From Spinacia oleracea (lineage: Eukaryota; Streptophyta; Magnoliopsida; Caryophyllales; Amaranthaceae): a stretch of 64,000 nt of DNA. The position numbers and the translations under genes are program-made. The notes beneath the pieces are model-generated. The model was not told where the DNA came from and ran no database searches. It saw nothing but the letters and a program-made list of their open reading frames with translations. Every line of letters starts with the position of its first letter. The first letter of the stretch is position 1. The stretch lies in the NCBI RefSeq assembly GCF_020520425.1, contig NC_079489.1, forward strand, positions 93,848,810 through 93,912,809, read 5' to 3'. Below, piece by piece: positions 32,234 through 45,058 of the stretch.

Positions 32234-33054
32234 ATACATGTAACAATTTAACATGAAATATATTGTACGTAAGACGGAGTACTTTATGGAAAAGGGGTTA
32301 CATTTATAAACCAAATCACACCGTAACAAAAAAAAAATACTACCGAGTACAAAATTTAGTTTTTTCGACTTTTGACAAACATGGTACGTTGGTACTACGT
32401 CATTCCATTTTATGTTTGAATTAAATTTGTGAGTATAGAAATGTAAAAGCAAATTTATCATATATGTATTGTATATGCAAATCATCCAAAAGCTAATTTT
32501 CGTATTAAGGTTACTAGTGGGGAACTAAATACTCGAAGTTAAGGAACTATAGTTTTCAATAGTTATAATGAAATTACAAATTCTTTGTAGTAGGATATTA
32601 TTGTTGGTCTTATATACAAATTAATTTTAAAAAATTTAAAAAGAGGGAGGGGGGGGGTGGGGGAACATAAACATGCCAAAGTTAATCATCGAACCCGTGA
32701 CTTATTAAGAAAAGCAACGCGCTATATATGCTGGCAAGCAGTGAAACGAAGTTGACAGTGAGGCAAAGCCATTGACCTATGTGAACCTGAATTGTACTAA
32801 TGTGCTGGTTCGTTGGTTAGAATTTTTATAAACTGCAATTGTTAGAGTTGCACTAAATAAGAACGTTTTATTAAACACAACATGAAATTAAAACATTCTA
32901 TAACTTAAATTATATTAAAATTTTCAGTAGAGTTACCAACATTTATCGCAACAAATTATCATTCACTTAATTGGAAGGAACTTTTAGGCAACAGAGTTTT
33001 TGACAAACCGTACAACATCCCACTCTTAGGCAATAGATCCACGGAAGTACATTA
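32234..33054. other. Unassigned sequence with a dispersed repeat
   Basis: AT-rich, with G-runs near 32645-32665. At 32688-32775 it shares atcgaacccgtgac and gttgacagtgaggcaaag with 7505-7600; the first word resembles a reversed tRNA B box. No gene is visible. Confidence 0.35.
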
Positions 33055-33617
33055 CTATTTGTAAACGGTGAGAATAATTAAAAATATTGCCACACACAAG
33101 CAATTCTTATAAATAAATTTCTCATTGTTCCTAGCTTCAAACATGTCTTGCGTCATATTATTTTTTCTACTTTCCACAATCTGAATTCTTTCATTCATGA
33201 CCACATTCTCCAACTTCAGTGTCTTGTTCAAACAATTCAACCACACTAATTGTTCCCGTAGGTTGTAGTTCTCTTGTTATAAATTGTTCAGTACGTTAGC
33301 GTTCACCTCATCTTCCCAAAAGAAGAACCCATACGTATCATCCTGGATACATTAAGTCAACTTTATGTAAAAAAATTATCACCCAAAACGATTAAACAAA
33401 TTGATGTTTAACTGAAAATTGTACATTTTTACCTTCCAAACCGGACACGAGTAAAATCTCTGACCTGCATTTGTAGTGTATTTGCATGTTTGTAATTAGC
33501 TTGATAACCATAATGGCAGTACACTTTTGTTGCACTTAAAGGGGTGTTTCTTGTTCCACTAGCTTGTGTTCTCCTTGTTGAAGAAGATGAAGTAGGAGTA
33601 CCTTTTTCCATCACCAT
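33055..33617 (-). pseudogene. zf-GRF domain protein pseudogene, two exons
   Basis: Exon 1 33433-33617, intron 33343-33432, exon 2 33055-33342. Exon 1 starts MVMEKGTPTSSSS and has CHYGYQANYK, and in a shifted frame FYSCPVW, the paired Cys motifs of the small plant GRF zinc-finger proteins (At4g04775-like, from memory). Exon 2 encodes GFFFWEDEV, a coiled segment and a hydrophobic C-terminal helix (NCLCVAIFLIILTVYK), the usual layout of this family. A one-base loss in an A-run in exon 1 and an in-frame TAA in exon 2 (after NVLNNL) break it. Such genes are many-copied in plants; their function is unclear. Confidence 0.7.
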
Positions 33618-34542
33618 TTTTTCGAATTTCAAATTTTTGAATAGCTATTGAAAGTGCATTGTAGACAAAAGATGTGTGGTGTCCTTTCATTTTTAGCCGC
33701 AAAATTATGACCGTTGAGAAATTCTGGCCAGTCACAAATTTGAAGATAAAAATTATACAATGAAACGTCTTTTTTATATAAAAAATAGGGCTGGGTATGA
33801 CATGAGTAATATATAACGTAATTGGAAACAGTATATTGCATTATTAACTTTTATAAAAAATAACGTTCTACTAAAAAAATACAAAAATGATAACCACATA
33901 AAAACATCACTTTAACGTCGTAAACAAATAAAAAAACTACCTACCTATAAATGCCATGTAGAACTATTGGTACTTAAATGTCCGAGTTAAACTCACAAAT
34001 ATACAACTAATGTTATAAATCAGGCACGAGTTGTGCTGCTTACATATCCCCGTACACAAAGTCGGATACAACGTCTGCGTATCCATAAGCTCCATGTGGT
34101 CCTCGATCAGATTTCAGTGCCCTTTCCACGCTATGTTGGTCCCAAACGCGAAGTCGGGAGGAATTGATAGTAGTTATATTCAGGGCCTGTTATGCGGTTT
34201 ATGCCTACTGTGTTGGTCTACTGATTAAAACAATTCTTTCTGTTTATAACGAGTGGCATTCCTAAATGTATACTGTACCTCTTTTCTGCTATGATATTCA
34301 GTGGCAAACTCATCAATTGTTGCCAGCCGGAGTTTAATTGCTCCCTGCCATTTATGTTAATAGCGTGTTTGTTGATTGTTGTGTCTTTCTTTTTTATATA
34401 CAAGTATTTGATAATTTTAGGATCTCATGATCTCATCAGTCAACACTACCAAGTAATGGAATCAATGTAGTTACCAATAACCTCATAAAATTGTTGGCCA
34501 TGAATTGTTTAAATTTGTTTAACATTTTTTTTCTCGTTTCAG
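33618..34542. other. Unassigned sequence upstream of the GlnRS exon
   Basis: No gene recognised. The last part, ending ttctcgtttcag at 34542, looks like the retained intron before the exon at 34543. The stretch 34040-34230 is less AT-rich but its frames match nothing I know. Confidence 0.35.
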
Positions 34543-34634
34543 GCTACTTTGCTGTTGACAAAGACTCCACACCTGAGAAATTGGTGTTCAACCTGACAGT
34601 CACTTTAAGGGACAGCAACACCAAGGGCGGTTAG
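34543..34634 (+). pseudogene. Last exon fragment of a glutaminyl-tRNA synthetase gene
   Basis: A consensus acceptor (tttcag) precedes the frame GYFAVDKDSTPEKLVF, then TVTLRDS and a stop. This matches the C-terminal end of cytosolic plant glutamine-tRNA ligase as I remember it. The exon begins in phase 1, as a true last exon would, so genomic DNA with its intron was copied rather than an mRNA. Only about 30 residues are present and no other exons are recognisable nearby. It is a relic with no activity. Confidence 0.65.
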
Positions 34635-37600
34635 TAGTCAGTTCTAGAACCTGACTGTTACATTGTGTCGGACATTCACTTGTACAAAACTTAATGAGCT
34701 AACTATTGTCGCCTAGGTATTCTGTATTTGTTTCTCACACAGCTATGCAAGATTGTTATTGTGTATTGAAAAAGAAAATGATTTTGTTGATCAAGTAAAA
34801 TCTGTTTCTTTTGGTTAGGGGGTGTGGTCAGAATTAAAAGAGAAAACTTAATAAAGATAAAAAGAGGCTTGATCATAGATTCATAGCAACTGTCTGTATA
34901 GAAACCAAGACAAGGATGCAAGGGTAATTCTAGTAAGCAGTTCGAGTCTACTCTAGACGGTATGCTGAAAAGGCTCGCCTTAGAGTGGATTTGATTTAAA
35001 CCCCTCCGATGCTTAAGTTAAACTAGTTTTAGAGACCTCTACACTTGAAAATGAGGTTGTTCTTCTCATAAAATTGTAATTCTGGGCAATTATGAGGTTG
35101 TTTAAGATAGTAGGCGTGTGACGAGAGCTAGGCCCAAAAGTTGGGTATTGTAGATTTGTAGACTGTGGATCAGAGCCATACACCAATCAACCCTAGCTAT
35201 TCCATAGTTATGTTGAGTATCAAATCTTAAAAGCAATGCAAAGGGAGAAGGGACTTGTGAGAAAGATATTTTCATGTAGCTTTACATTTCGAACGAGGAT
35301 ATCCTATCCATCCTCTCATCACCTACATCGACTCTCATAACAAAGGATTCATATGGATACCATTATGTGCTAACCCTTCCTCTCGTCGATCTTGGTATGC
35401 GTGGTTTTTTAGCATGATATTTTGAATGAATCATTTTCCCTTATTGGGATGAGACTTTGAAGACCTCTTAAGATTTTTCCGATGATGGTCTTCCTGTCTT
35501 AACACTTTGACATTCTTACAATCAAATTTGTCACTTTGAGGATCACCAACCGATCAAAATCAAGTTCAGCGGCTCAATAAATCTGCTAGTTGATCCCAAA
35601 AACCATTGGGTAAACAGGAAGCAGAGCTGCAATATTTAATCACTAAAAGATTAGTTAATACAAAGCCAAAATAAACAACAGAGTACTAGTCTCTTAGCCC
35701 CTGTTTAGTTCAACTTAGTTTCAGTTCTCACTTCTCAAACAAAATAAGTTATTAAAACAAAGTCTTAAAGTTTGACTTGACATTAAATCGCAACTTTAGC
35801 TTAAAAGTGGTGTTATTTTAGAATATGAAAAGTCATACAAGGTGGATTTTGAGGTATAAATCACAGTTGATAGCCAAAATAGAGCATATGAGTATTTTCA
35901 AAAGGCAAATTGTGTCATCTTAAAAAGAACGTAGGAAGTATTAGATTACTAAGGCATTAGCTAACATAACAAATTAGGTTTGGCCTTGGCAGGAGGAGTA
36001 ACAACTAGTGTATGGAAGGGGCAATTTGTTGTCAATGCAGTCTAGGTAAAATTAAAAAATTTCACACCAATAAGGCCTAAACTTTCCTTGAAGATTTTGA
36101 AGAGTTGGACATCCCTGGGATGATGGTAAGGTGTGACTTTTTTCGTTGATTAAAGTGAGACTCGTTGGGTGTTTCTTTTGGGAGTAAAGTATCCTTTATC
36201 TTCTTTGCAGTTAAAGAACTTGAAGCTATTGTTATGATTTAGAATTATCAATGTGATCAACACAAGGGATAAGGATATCGAAACAAAATTCTCCTTAAAG
36301 AACAAGGGGGTATTTGGTTCGGGGTATTCATCTAAGGATAATGGAATGGACTGCCATGTTTCCCTTTGATGTTTAGGCCCAACAAACATTGACCAATCTC
36401 TTTCCCCAACAACAAAAAGAAACGTTGACCAATGTTGTCACCTGAACCACCACATCATAAGCCGTACTCACCACTTGAATGACCAACATCGCCCATCCCA
36501 CTGCAATAGCCACCAACAACAACCACTCAAACCACTCCATGCCTTGGGTTCCAACAAAATAGAAGGGGGGTGGGGAGAGGGTTCACTAGAATTTATAGTT
36601 CTTCCAAAATAAACCCTTGGGAGGTGAAGAGAGGAAGGTTGGATGGGAAATTAGAGCTAGCAAGGGCCGTTCGGCATAGTCGGACCATCTAACGAAATAT
36701 CGATCGATGCCCATATACATCGAGAGATGACGGCAGAATTATTTGACCGGTGTTATGGTTTCGTAAATTTGGGGGATGGCGATGGGATTATGTCCCGTTT
36801 TATGCCTCATCACACCAACCTAATCTCAAGTTTTTATGTCGACGTCGTCGTAGGAAGAAAAAAAAAATCTAACGATGCATTGACGGAACTTTGCAGGCTC
36901 CATAAGTTCAGGGAAAGTCCTTGAGATTGGCTCGCGATACGGCTAGAGTCCCAACTTGAATTTTAAGATTTCGTTGTTCGAGAAAAAAAAATCCAACGAT
37001 GCATTAGCAGAACTTTGTCGCCTCCATAAATTCAAGGGATGACTGTTGATTGGAATCCGCAATGACCCTTTTACACTATAAAGCACCGGAAAACACACCG
37101 GCAACGCCAACACCATTCTTACCCCAAACCACCCGAAATCCTACCCGAAACCACCTGAAATCCCACTTAAAATCACCCCTCTTATTAGAAACCACCTCCA
37201 GCCCCTGCAAACTCCACCTACCATACCCTCGAAAGTACCCCAACCACTGCAAACTCCCAATCCCAACTCGAAAATCCACCCACGCCAACCCAAAAAATTT
37301 GGAAAAAAAACCAGACTAAAAGTTAAAATTACCCTTTTTATGAATAGTGATGGCTTTAAATGGTCGAATTTGACCATGAAAACTCCATATCCGAAGTTTC
37401 CATGGTTGAATTAGACCATTAAAACATCAATTTAGCCACGAAGATGGTGAGGAAACAAGAGAAGGAGGAGAAAGAAGGGAGGCATCTACATCAATGAGAG
37501 TGAGGTGGGAAAGAGCGAGGGAGATTTTGATGGAGCAATGGTGAGAGACGGAAGAGATGTGAAAAATGAAAAATTGTTACCCAAACAACATCTTGCATCA

Positions 37601-38502
37601 AAAGGTTTTACTTTGTATTCCCTTCGTTCCCTTTCTTGATTTCAATCTCGTTACCTCGTGCGAACCAAAAGGGCCAAAAGACCTCTAAAAATCCTGCTAT
37701 TATACTAATATACTACCTACGTGGCTACGTACCTTAAAGATTTTACACTTACTATTTCTACGAACTCCAATGCAATATATATCCAAATCTGAATGTAAAA
37801 AAATTATAAAAAATTGAAATTAAGAAAAGTGAAAATGCATACCTAGACCAATCTAACAATATCTTACATGATAACATTTTGATATAAAATAATAGTGAGA
37901 ATTTACGGAAACATTTTCATTACAAGTGTAAGAAATTTAGGGAACGGATGTAGTATATTTTTTGACAGAAAATGTGAATGAGCCTAGGCGTGCAATTTGA
38001 AAGGGGGGAGGATGGGAGGATAAGGAAATCCCCATTTTTCAAATTGTTTCTATTGAGGTTAGATCTCATAATGTCAAAGAGTTGAAGTCATGACGGATAA
38101 GCTTTTAACTAGGCCAAAATAATAAGAATTGGTTAAGATGCATAAAGTCCGCTATAGAGGGCCATTCTAGTTTCTGATAATGTTGTACTAGCCAGCTTTA
38201 GAAATGGATGGAGGAGGCGTACGGTGATAAAGGAACCAGTAGGAATGGTAGAGAACTCTTTCAAGTAGGACATCCATTAGTCTAAATTGACATGTGTGAT
38301 GTGCCATCTCAAGAATTCTGTCGATTCACGATATTAGTTGTGACACCATGAAATACCAAGTACTGATAATCAAAGTACTGATAGTGACGATTTAATTATA
38401 GTGAATTATTTTATGCATTTTCAATTATTGGCCAAAGAACTGGTCAGTTTAATTTGATATTGATAATACAGGTATTCAACTTATATATCAACTTATTCAA
38501 CC
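34635..38502. other. Unassigned 3.9-kb stretch, no supported gene
   Basis: I see no convincing gene. Possible relics: opposed words tatttggttcg at about 36312 and gcgaaccaaaa at about 37660 could be ends of a decayed inverted-repeat transposon, but I find no duplication. 36727-36924 and 37050-37319 are short open frames without family resemblance; the second is Pro/Thr-rich from a cac/acc-rich tract. Confidence 0.3.
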
Positions 38503-38674
38503 AGATAGAATTATGGAAATAATTCTACTATACGAGATATATTAGTATTAGAGTTTTATTAGTATACGAATTCCTAAATACACATTGTATAGGTTTAGGA
38601 AATATATTGTACTATAAGTATGTGCGTTAATGAAGGAGAATACAAGAGTTAAGATTATTTCACAATATTTGTCA
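38503..38674 (+). repeat. 5' LTR of the copia element
   Basis: It matches the 3' LTR from agatagaattatgg to atttgtca with three substitutions. It keeps a 12-base segment near 38640-38655 that the 3' LTR lacks. Its first bases (expected TGTTG) are altered, so the start is approximate. Confidence 0.78.
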
Positions 38675-38675
38675 T

Positions 38676-40395
38676 GGTATCATGAGCCTAGGTCCACAAT
38701 TGAGAATTTTGACATTGCGTATGAATTATGGGTGCACTTGAGAACACGTTTTTGCGTTGTGAGTGGAACACGGGTCTGAAAAATTAAGAATGCCCTGAGT
38801 GATTGCAAACAGACCACGACAGAGACATATCTGAGTATTATGGACGCTTATCCAAAATATGGAAGGAGTTTGTGCAATTTGCGCGTGTGCCGAAGTGCTC
38901 TTGTGGTGGTTGCAAGTGCAACATTGCTGGGCAGGTTGGAGATATTCGAGCTGAGGATCATCTGCACTACTTTCTTATTGGTCTTGACACTCCCTATGAA
39001 GCCATAAGATCACAACTTTTGGCTCAACATTCACTGCCTTCTGTCGAGGAGGCGTATCAGTCTGTGACTAACACTAAAAGCCTGCGCATTAAAAATAGTG
39101 ATGCACGAGAAGGTGTTATGGCATTTAAGGTTGAAGCCAAAGGTAAGCAAAAATATACGGACAACAGAGACATGTTCTGTACTCAGTGCATCAGGGAAGG
39201 TCATGATAATTCGAGTTGTTATCAATTGGTGGGCTTTCCCGAGTGGTGGGATGACAGGCGCAAAGGCGGGAGAGGTTCTGGTCGTGGAGGACGTACTTCC
39301 AGCAGCAGTCGTGGAGGACGTGGAGGACGTAACAACAGCACCTTTGCGAAGGAGTATGCTGCGACAGTCAGGGCTAATCAAGTGACTGGTCAGTCACCAT
39401 CTGATACTTCTGTCAAGGCCAAAGACCTTGATGGTTTAGTTGGAGTGTCTGCAGAACAGGTTCAACAAATTATAGATGTTTTGTCCTCAAAGAGCAGATT
39501 GCAAGGTAATTCTAATTGGATTATCGACACAGGATGTACCAATCATGTTACATGGGATTTGTCAATCTTGAGTAACATCAGAACCGTTCAAAACAGGCCT
39601 GTTGGTCTACCGAATGGGAATACCGTTAATGTTAATCAACTTGGTTCTGTGATGTTGGAGGGTGGTTTGGTTCTTGAGAACATTTTACTTGTGCCTCAAT
39701 TTAATTGTCATTTAATTTCTATCACTCAGTTAAGCGACGAAAAACATTGCTTTATTCAATGTACTAACAAAATTTGTGTTATACAGGACCGGTCGACGAG
39801 GATGGTGATTGGCGTCGGTGATCGTCAAGATGGACTATATTTTTTTCGTGGGGTTCCACATGTCAAAGTGCTAGCAGTAGACAATGGGTGTGTGTTCGAG
39901 TTATGGCATCAACGTATGGGACATCCTTCGGAAAAGATAATCAAGTTGTTACCTCCCGTGAGTCATGTTCGTAGAAAGCATAATAATCCTTGTGATGCCT
40001 GCCCTCGTGCAAAGCAAAGTAGGGATAGTTTTCCTTTAAGTAGTAGTAGAGCTAGTCGTATGTTTGAATTGATTCATATAGATTTGTGGGGGCCCTACAA
40101 GACACCTTCGTCTTGTGGTGCACGTTATTTTCTTACTATTGTGGATGATTATTCAAGGGGTGTTTGGATTTACTTGATTAGTAATAAAACTAAGGTTGAT
40201 ATTATGTTTTTGAATTTTATGGCTTTAGTGAAGCGACAATTTAATCATGATTTGAAAGTAGTTCGGAGTGATAATGGTACGGAGTTTAATAGTTTACAAG
40301 GCTATTTTTTCAAAAATGACATATATTTGAATCTTCATGTGTCGGTACTCCGCAACAAAACGGGAGGGTCGAACGTAAGCACCAACATATTTTGA
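38676..40395 (+). pseudogene. Copia gag (3' half), protease and integrase
   Basis: Frame open from about 38803 without a true ATG. It holds the end of gag, then a CCHC zinc knuckle (CTQCIREGHDNSSC) followed by an Arg/Gly-rich stretch. The protease has WIIDTGCTNHV (Asp-Thr-Gly). The GAG-pre-integrase region has LWHQRMGHPS and CDACPRAKQ. The integrase core shows DLWGPY and VVRSDNGTEFN, the first two catalytic Asp. A frameshift near 40325 removes the rest from this frame; the catalytic Glu lies in the next frame (GRVERKHQH at about 40360). An upstream stop near 38788 separates the gag stub from the leader. Confidence 0.85.
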
Positions 40396-41237
40396 ATGTA
40401 GCCCGAGCATTGCGGTTCCAAGGGCATCTTCCTACGAAATTTTGGGGTGAGTGTGTTATGGCGGCTTGTTATCTGATTAATAGAACCCCGAGCTCCTTAC
40501 TTGCGAATCGAACTCCGTATGAAATGTTATTTGGTAAACCTTCGTCGTACGAGTCTATTCGTGTTTTGGGGTGTTTGTGTTATGCGTACAATATGTGGAG
40601 TAAAGGAGATAAATTTGCTTCTCGGAGTAGAAAATGTGTGTTTCTCGGTTATCCGTTCAGGAAAAAAGGTTGGCACGTGTTTGATTTGGAAACACGGGAA
40701 TATTTTATATCTCGTGATGTTACTTAACACGGGAAAAAAGCTTTTCATGAACGGATATTTCCTTTTGCTGATGATACGAATGCTGCATTGTCACCATCAG
40801 TAGATGCAGGGGTGTGTGAGGAGTATTATGGTGATGCGATATTTGAGCAATGGCACTTGGGTAGTAGGACTAGGCAATGTGAGAAGCTAGCTACTGCTGA
40901 TGGGCAGCAACATGTTACAGAGGGGAGTGTGGAGGGTGAGCAGCAAGACAAGTCTGTGAGAACTGCAGAAAAACAGCAGCAACAGTACAGGTGTGCGTCT
41001 GGTGCTGCGTCCCCTGCAGAGCTTGGTGCAGCGCCTCCTCAAGCGCCTGAAGCAGTTCCTCCTGCAACGCCCAGGGCCATGCCTGCCACATTGGCAGCCC
41101 TCCTGGCTTCAGTGCAGCGCCTCGGGGATATAGTGCAACGCATCAGGGCTTCAGTGCAGCGCCTCAGGGTCTTCCTGTGTATTCTCCTGCGTCTGCTGCA
41201 GGAGCTACTGAGACAGCAGACAACGGGGCAGCAGTAG
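40327..41237 (+). pseudogene. Copia integrase end and linker
   Basis: This frame gives the integrase region with the catalytic Glu, then FWGECVMAACYLINRTP, GCLCYAYNM and KCVFLGYPF. An in-frame TAA at 40725-40727 interrupts it, after which the same frame goes on through a Gln/Ala/Pro-rich linker (to 41237). The linker holds short repeats of gtgcagcgcctc. The linker's end and the next frame overlap, so another frameshift lies near 41180. Confidence 0.8.
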
Positions 41238-43018
41238 AGTCTAGAGACAGCACAATAGGCATCGGCAACAATACAGAAGACTTAGGTAGGGGCAAACGAG
41301 CAAAGTTTCCGTCATCTAAGCTTCGAGATTGTGTAACTCACACCATAATACGAAAAAATAGTGAAGATCCACCCTCGCATTCATCCTCGTCAGGTACCCC
41401 TTATCCTATAACATATTTTGTAAATTATGAACGTTTTTCGTCCAAGCACAGGAATTATATTGCAGCTATAACTGATTCGAAGCCACCTAAGAGCTTCAAA
41501 GAAGCAATGCGTCATGAGGGGTGGCGAGATGCGATGGCATCTGAAATTGCCTCCCTTGAGGGACAAGGTACATGGGTGTTGGAGGATTTGCCGGAAGGAA
41601 AGAAAGCATTAGGAAGCAAATGGGTGTATACTGAGAAACGAGACGAGGATGGGAATCTGATAAGATTAAAGGCTCGATTGGTAGGTCTTGGAAATCATTA
41701 GGTAGAAGGCTTGGATTATAATGAGACGTTTGCTCCTGTTGCAAAAATGTCTACAGTACGCACATTTTTAGCAGTCGCTGCGGTCAAAGAATGGGAGGTG
41801 CACCAGATGGATGTACATAATGCTTTCCTACATGGTGATCTACAGGAAGAAATATATATGAAAATTCCACCAGGTTTCCATACAAATAATACTACCAAAG
41901 TTTGCAGAATGAAGAAATCATTGTATGGTTTGAAACAGGCTCCACGGTGTTGGTTCGAGAAATTGTCCACAACCTTGAAAGAGTATGGTTTTAAACAATC
42001 GTACTCCGACTATTCTTTATTTACACTTTCGAAGGGTGAATTGCAGTTGAATGTGTTAGTATATGTGGATGATATGTTCATTGCAGGAAATAATATCTTT
42101 GCGTTGAATAGCTTTAAGGCCTATTTAAGTCAATGTTTCAAGATGAAGGACTTGGGTGCTCTTAAATATTTCCTTGGTTTGGAAGTAGCACGCAACAAAG
42201 AGGGATTTTATGTATGTCAACGGAAGTATGCTTTGGATATTATTTCAAAGACTGGACTACTTGGAGCAAAACCTGTAGATTTTCCGATGGAGCAAAATCA
42301 CAAGTTAGCACTTGCAGATGGGAAGGACCTTGAGGATGGAGAGAAATATAGACGTCTAGTAGGACGTCTCATATACCTAGCCGTGACTAGGCCTGATTTG
42401 GCATATTCAGTGCACATTTTGTCTCAATTCATGCAGGCACCGAAAGAGGAGCATTGGGAAGCAGCTTTGAGAGTTGTTAGGTACTTGAAAAAGTGTCCGG
42501 GACAAGGTATTCTGTTGAGGACCGATAGTGCATTAAGACTGGAAGGGTGGTGCGATTCAGACTGGGCTAGTTGCCCGTTGACTCGTCGTTCGTTGACTGG
42601 ATGGTTTGTATTACTTGGTCTTTCTCCCGTGTCTTGGAAAACTAAGAAGCAACATACGGTCTCACGTTCCTCGGCCGAAGCAGAATATCGTTCGATAGCA
42701 GCTTTGACTTGTGAGTTGAAATGGATAAAACAGCTACTACAAGATTTGGGAGTAGCACATAGCCAGGGAATGAGTGTGTTTTGTGATAGTCAGTCAGCCA
42801 TTCACATTGCGCAGAATCCAGTATTTCATGAGCGGACGAAACATATTGAGGCAGATTGTCACTTCGTTCGAAATGCGATCAAAGAGGGTATAATAAGCCC
42901 TTCATATGTGTCGACAAAGGTGCAATTAGCAGATATTTTCACTAAAGCATTAGGAAAGGCGCAGCTTGAGTTTTTTCTTGGCAAGATGGGTATTCGAGAT
43001 CTTCATGCTCCACCTTGA
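41177..43018 (+). pseudogene. Copia reverse transcriptase and RNase H
   Basis: One frame with a single in-frame TAG at 41699-41701. It has SFKEAMRHEGWRDAM and WVYTEKRDEDG before the stop. After it come QMDVHNAFLHGDL, YGLKQAPRCW, and the VYVDDM active site, then RNase H with WCDSDWASCPLTRRS and SSAEAEYRSIAALTCELKW, ending DIFTKALGKAQLEF and a stop 6 bases before the polypurine tract. Apart from the one stop, the RT and RNase H are open over 435 codons. Confidence 0.87.
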
Positions 43019-43024
43019 GGGGGA

Positions 43025-43186
43025 TGTTGAGATAGAATTATGGAAATAATTCTACGATACGAGATATATTAGTATTAGAGTTTTATTAGTATACGAATTC
43101 CTAAATACACATTGTATAGGTTTAGGAAACATATTGTACTATAAGTATGTGCGCTAATGAAGGAGATTATTTCACAATATTTGTCA
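43025..43186 (+). repeat. 3' LTR of the copia element (162 bp)
   Basis: Starts TGTTGAGATAGAATTATGG after the polypurine tract and ends TTTGTCA. It has a 12-base deletion relative to the 5' LTR. Confidence 0.85.
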
Positions 43187-43297
43187 ATCACCCATGCTTA
43201 TCAAAATCCAAGATTCCGTAATAACAGAGTACTCCGCACAAGTTAGCGTATAAGTGTTTATGTTATTGATTACTCCGTAAGTCCGTATTATATGATA

Positions 43298-45058
43298 CAA
43301 GATTTAAAGCCCGTGCGATGCACGGGTTAAATTCATTTTTTTATGAGATTTTTTTTTTCACCTTTAAATGATAGTTAGAATATTGATTTTTTTTTTTTTT
43401 TTTTTTATAATCAATTAGTATGACAGTTTTAACGGGTCTTTGTTTATCTATTAAAATTTTTCAAAATTTATCGCTTATTATCTTTTATCAAGTCTTTAAT
43501 TATCTCTTTTTATTTTTCTTGAAACACGTACTTTTATTTTTCAATCGTTTCTGCTTGAATTAATGGCTCGAATCAACGAAATATTTCTGAAACTTAATCA
43601 AAATTTATCTCTTATTATCTTTTATCAAGTCTTTAATTATCTCTTTTTATTTTTCTTGAAACACGTACTTTTATTTTTCAATCGTTTCTGCTTGAATTAA
43701 TGGCTCGAATCAACGAAATATTTCTGAAACATAAACGTACGGAGTAATCAAATCATAATAACTATGGGTGAAAGGAAAAACAAATATAATATAGCACTTA
43801 TTTATAAAAGAGGAGCATAGTTTTATAATACTCTCGTATATTTATAACCAGAAAAAATATAGGTTTAATGCAAGTAGAATTTTATTATGATATGAATTAA
43901 TCCAAATATCATAGGTTTAAAGAAAATAAAACTCTATTATAAACCGAAAAATATTTCTTTATCTAAAATTCTATAACGTGGTATTCATTGCTAATACTCT
44001 TCAAACTACGATAGTGATCATTACTTTAAAATAGCTAGTCTTCTGAATTACTTTGTTTTTCTTTACTTTCTTTTTTCCTATTTTTGGTACGGAGTAAGGT
44101 TTTTTGGACTTTACTTCAATTTCAAGTAGTACATTAAGTTTAGTTTAATTCAACCAAATAAAATGTGGGCTTGCAACCCCGATTGTGTTAACGTTTATCG
44201 TTGTATATTCTATGTTAGGTTTAATTTTGACATCTAAATTGTAGTTCCTTGTGCCGTATAAGAAGCATAAATTATGCCCGAGATAACACTTAATTTATTT
44301 TATTAATCACTATTTAGCTCTAAATTAAACTGTGTTGATTAGGTATGATTTGGAATACAAAGATATATATATATATATCAATATCCAGTAGGTATACGAA
44401 GTAGTATTAAATGAACACACATAAACCGATAGAACAAAAACAATTATGCTTGTACAAAATTAACATAAACAATGAATAACCAATGAACCACGTAAAAATT
44501 ATTTTCTATGCAACATAAACAATTATGCGGTACACCGTGAGTCCGTGACCATCGGGTGTCCCGTATTTCTGGAACGAAATAAAGAATAAATGTACGGAGT
44601 AATTGACGACAAATAAACAATAAAAATCAAAGTAAAATTATGACAACGAAATAAAAAAATTTGGAATTCAACCGTAAAGAAAAGGATGAAGAGTGATCAT
44701 CAACCTCATCCTCACCCAACGCCATGCAACATCATATTCTTGCGATGGAATGAAGCACATACAATGAAGCCTCCGTACAATTTGGTGAGGGTTGAGATTT
44801 TTAATATGTATATATATACACAAAGATAAAAAAAGTTTGTGAAATTTATCTTTATCGTATTAATTAGTCAATCATGGTAAGACTCCCATATTATTTATTA
44901 ATCTATCTTTATCGTATTAAGTAATCAATCATGGCAAGACTCTCATATTATTTATTTAATTAGTTAATAATTTAATAATATGTGATGACGTGGCAATCCT
45001 ATGTGGACGCTCTCATTACTCTTGAAAAACTCCCCTTTATATATATATATATATTAGA
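43298..45058 (-). mobile_element. Helitron-like non-autonomous element (about 1.76 kb)
   Basis: On the minus strand it would start TCTAATATATATATAT at 45058, after an A. It would end with a hairpin (CCCGTGC, ATC, ... GCACGGG) and TTTAAATCTTG at 43298, before a T. Insertion between A and T, a 5' TC and a GC-rich hairpin about ten bases from the 3' end are Helitron features. The 3' tetranucleotide is CTTG rather than CTRR, one base off. A 137-bp tandem duplication lies at 43461-43597 and 43598-43734, and a shorter one (caatcatgg-aagactc) near 44870-44950. No RepHel coding sequence is present. Confidence 0.6.

Larger units (their letters stand above)
38503..43186 (+). mobile_element. Ty1/copia retrotransposon, short LTRs, 4.7 kb, inactive
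   Basis: The 5' LTR ends at 38674 and is followed by TGGTATCATGAGCC, close to the usual initiator-Met tRNA site TGGTATCAGAGC. The 3' LTR is 43025-43186, preceded by the polypurine tract gaggggga. Between them is a copia-order pol (protease, integrase, reverse transcriptase, RNase H) with several breaks. Only about 130 bases separate the primer site from mid-gag, so roughly the first half of gag has been lost. No target duplication could be confirmed because the 5' LTR start is degraded. Confidence 0.88.

Noticed and set aside
37050-37319. 89-codon Pro/Thr-rich protein
   Set aside because: Low-complexity composition, no start context, no neighbour support.
36300-37680. Inverted-repeat transposon bounded by tatttggttcg and cgaaccaaaa
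   Set aside because: Only a short core matches, borders are unclear and no target duplication was found.
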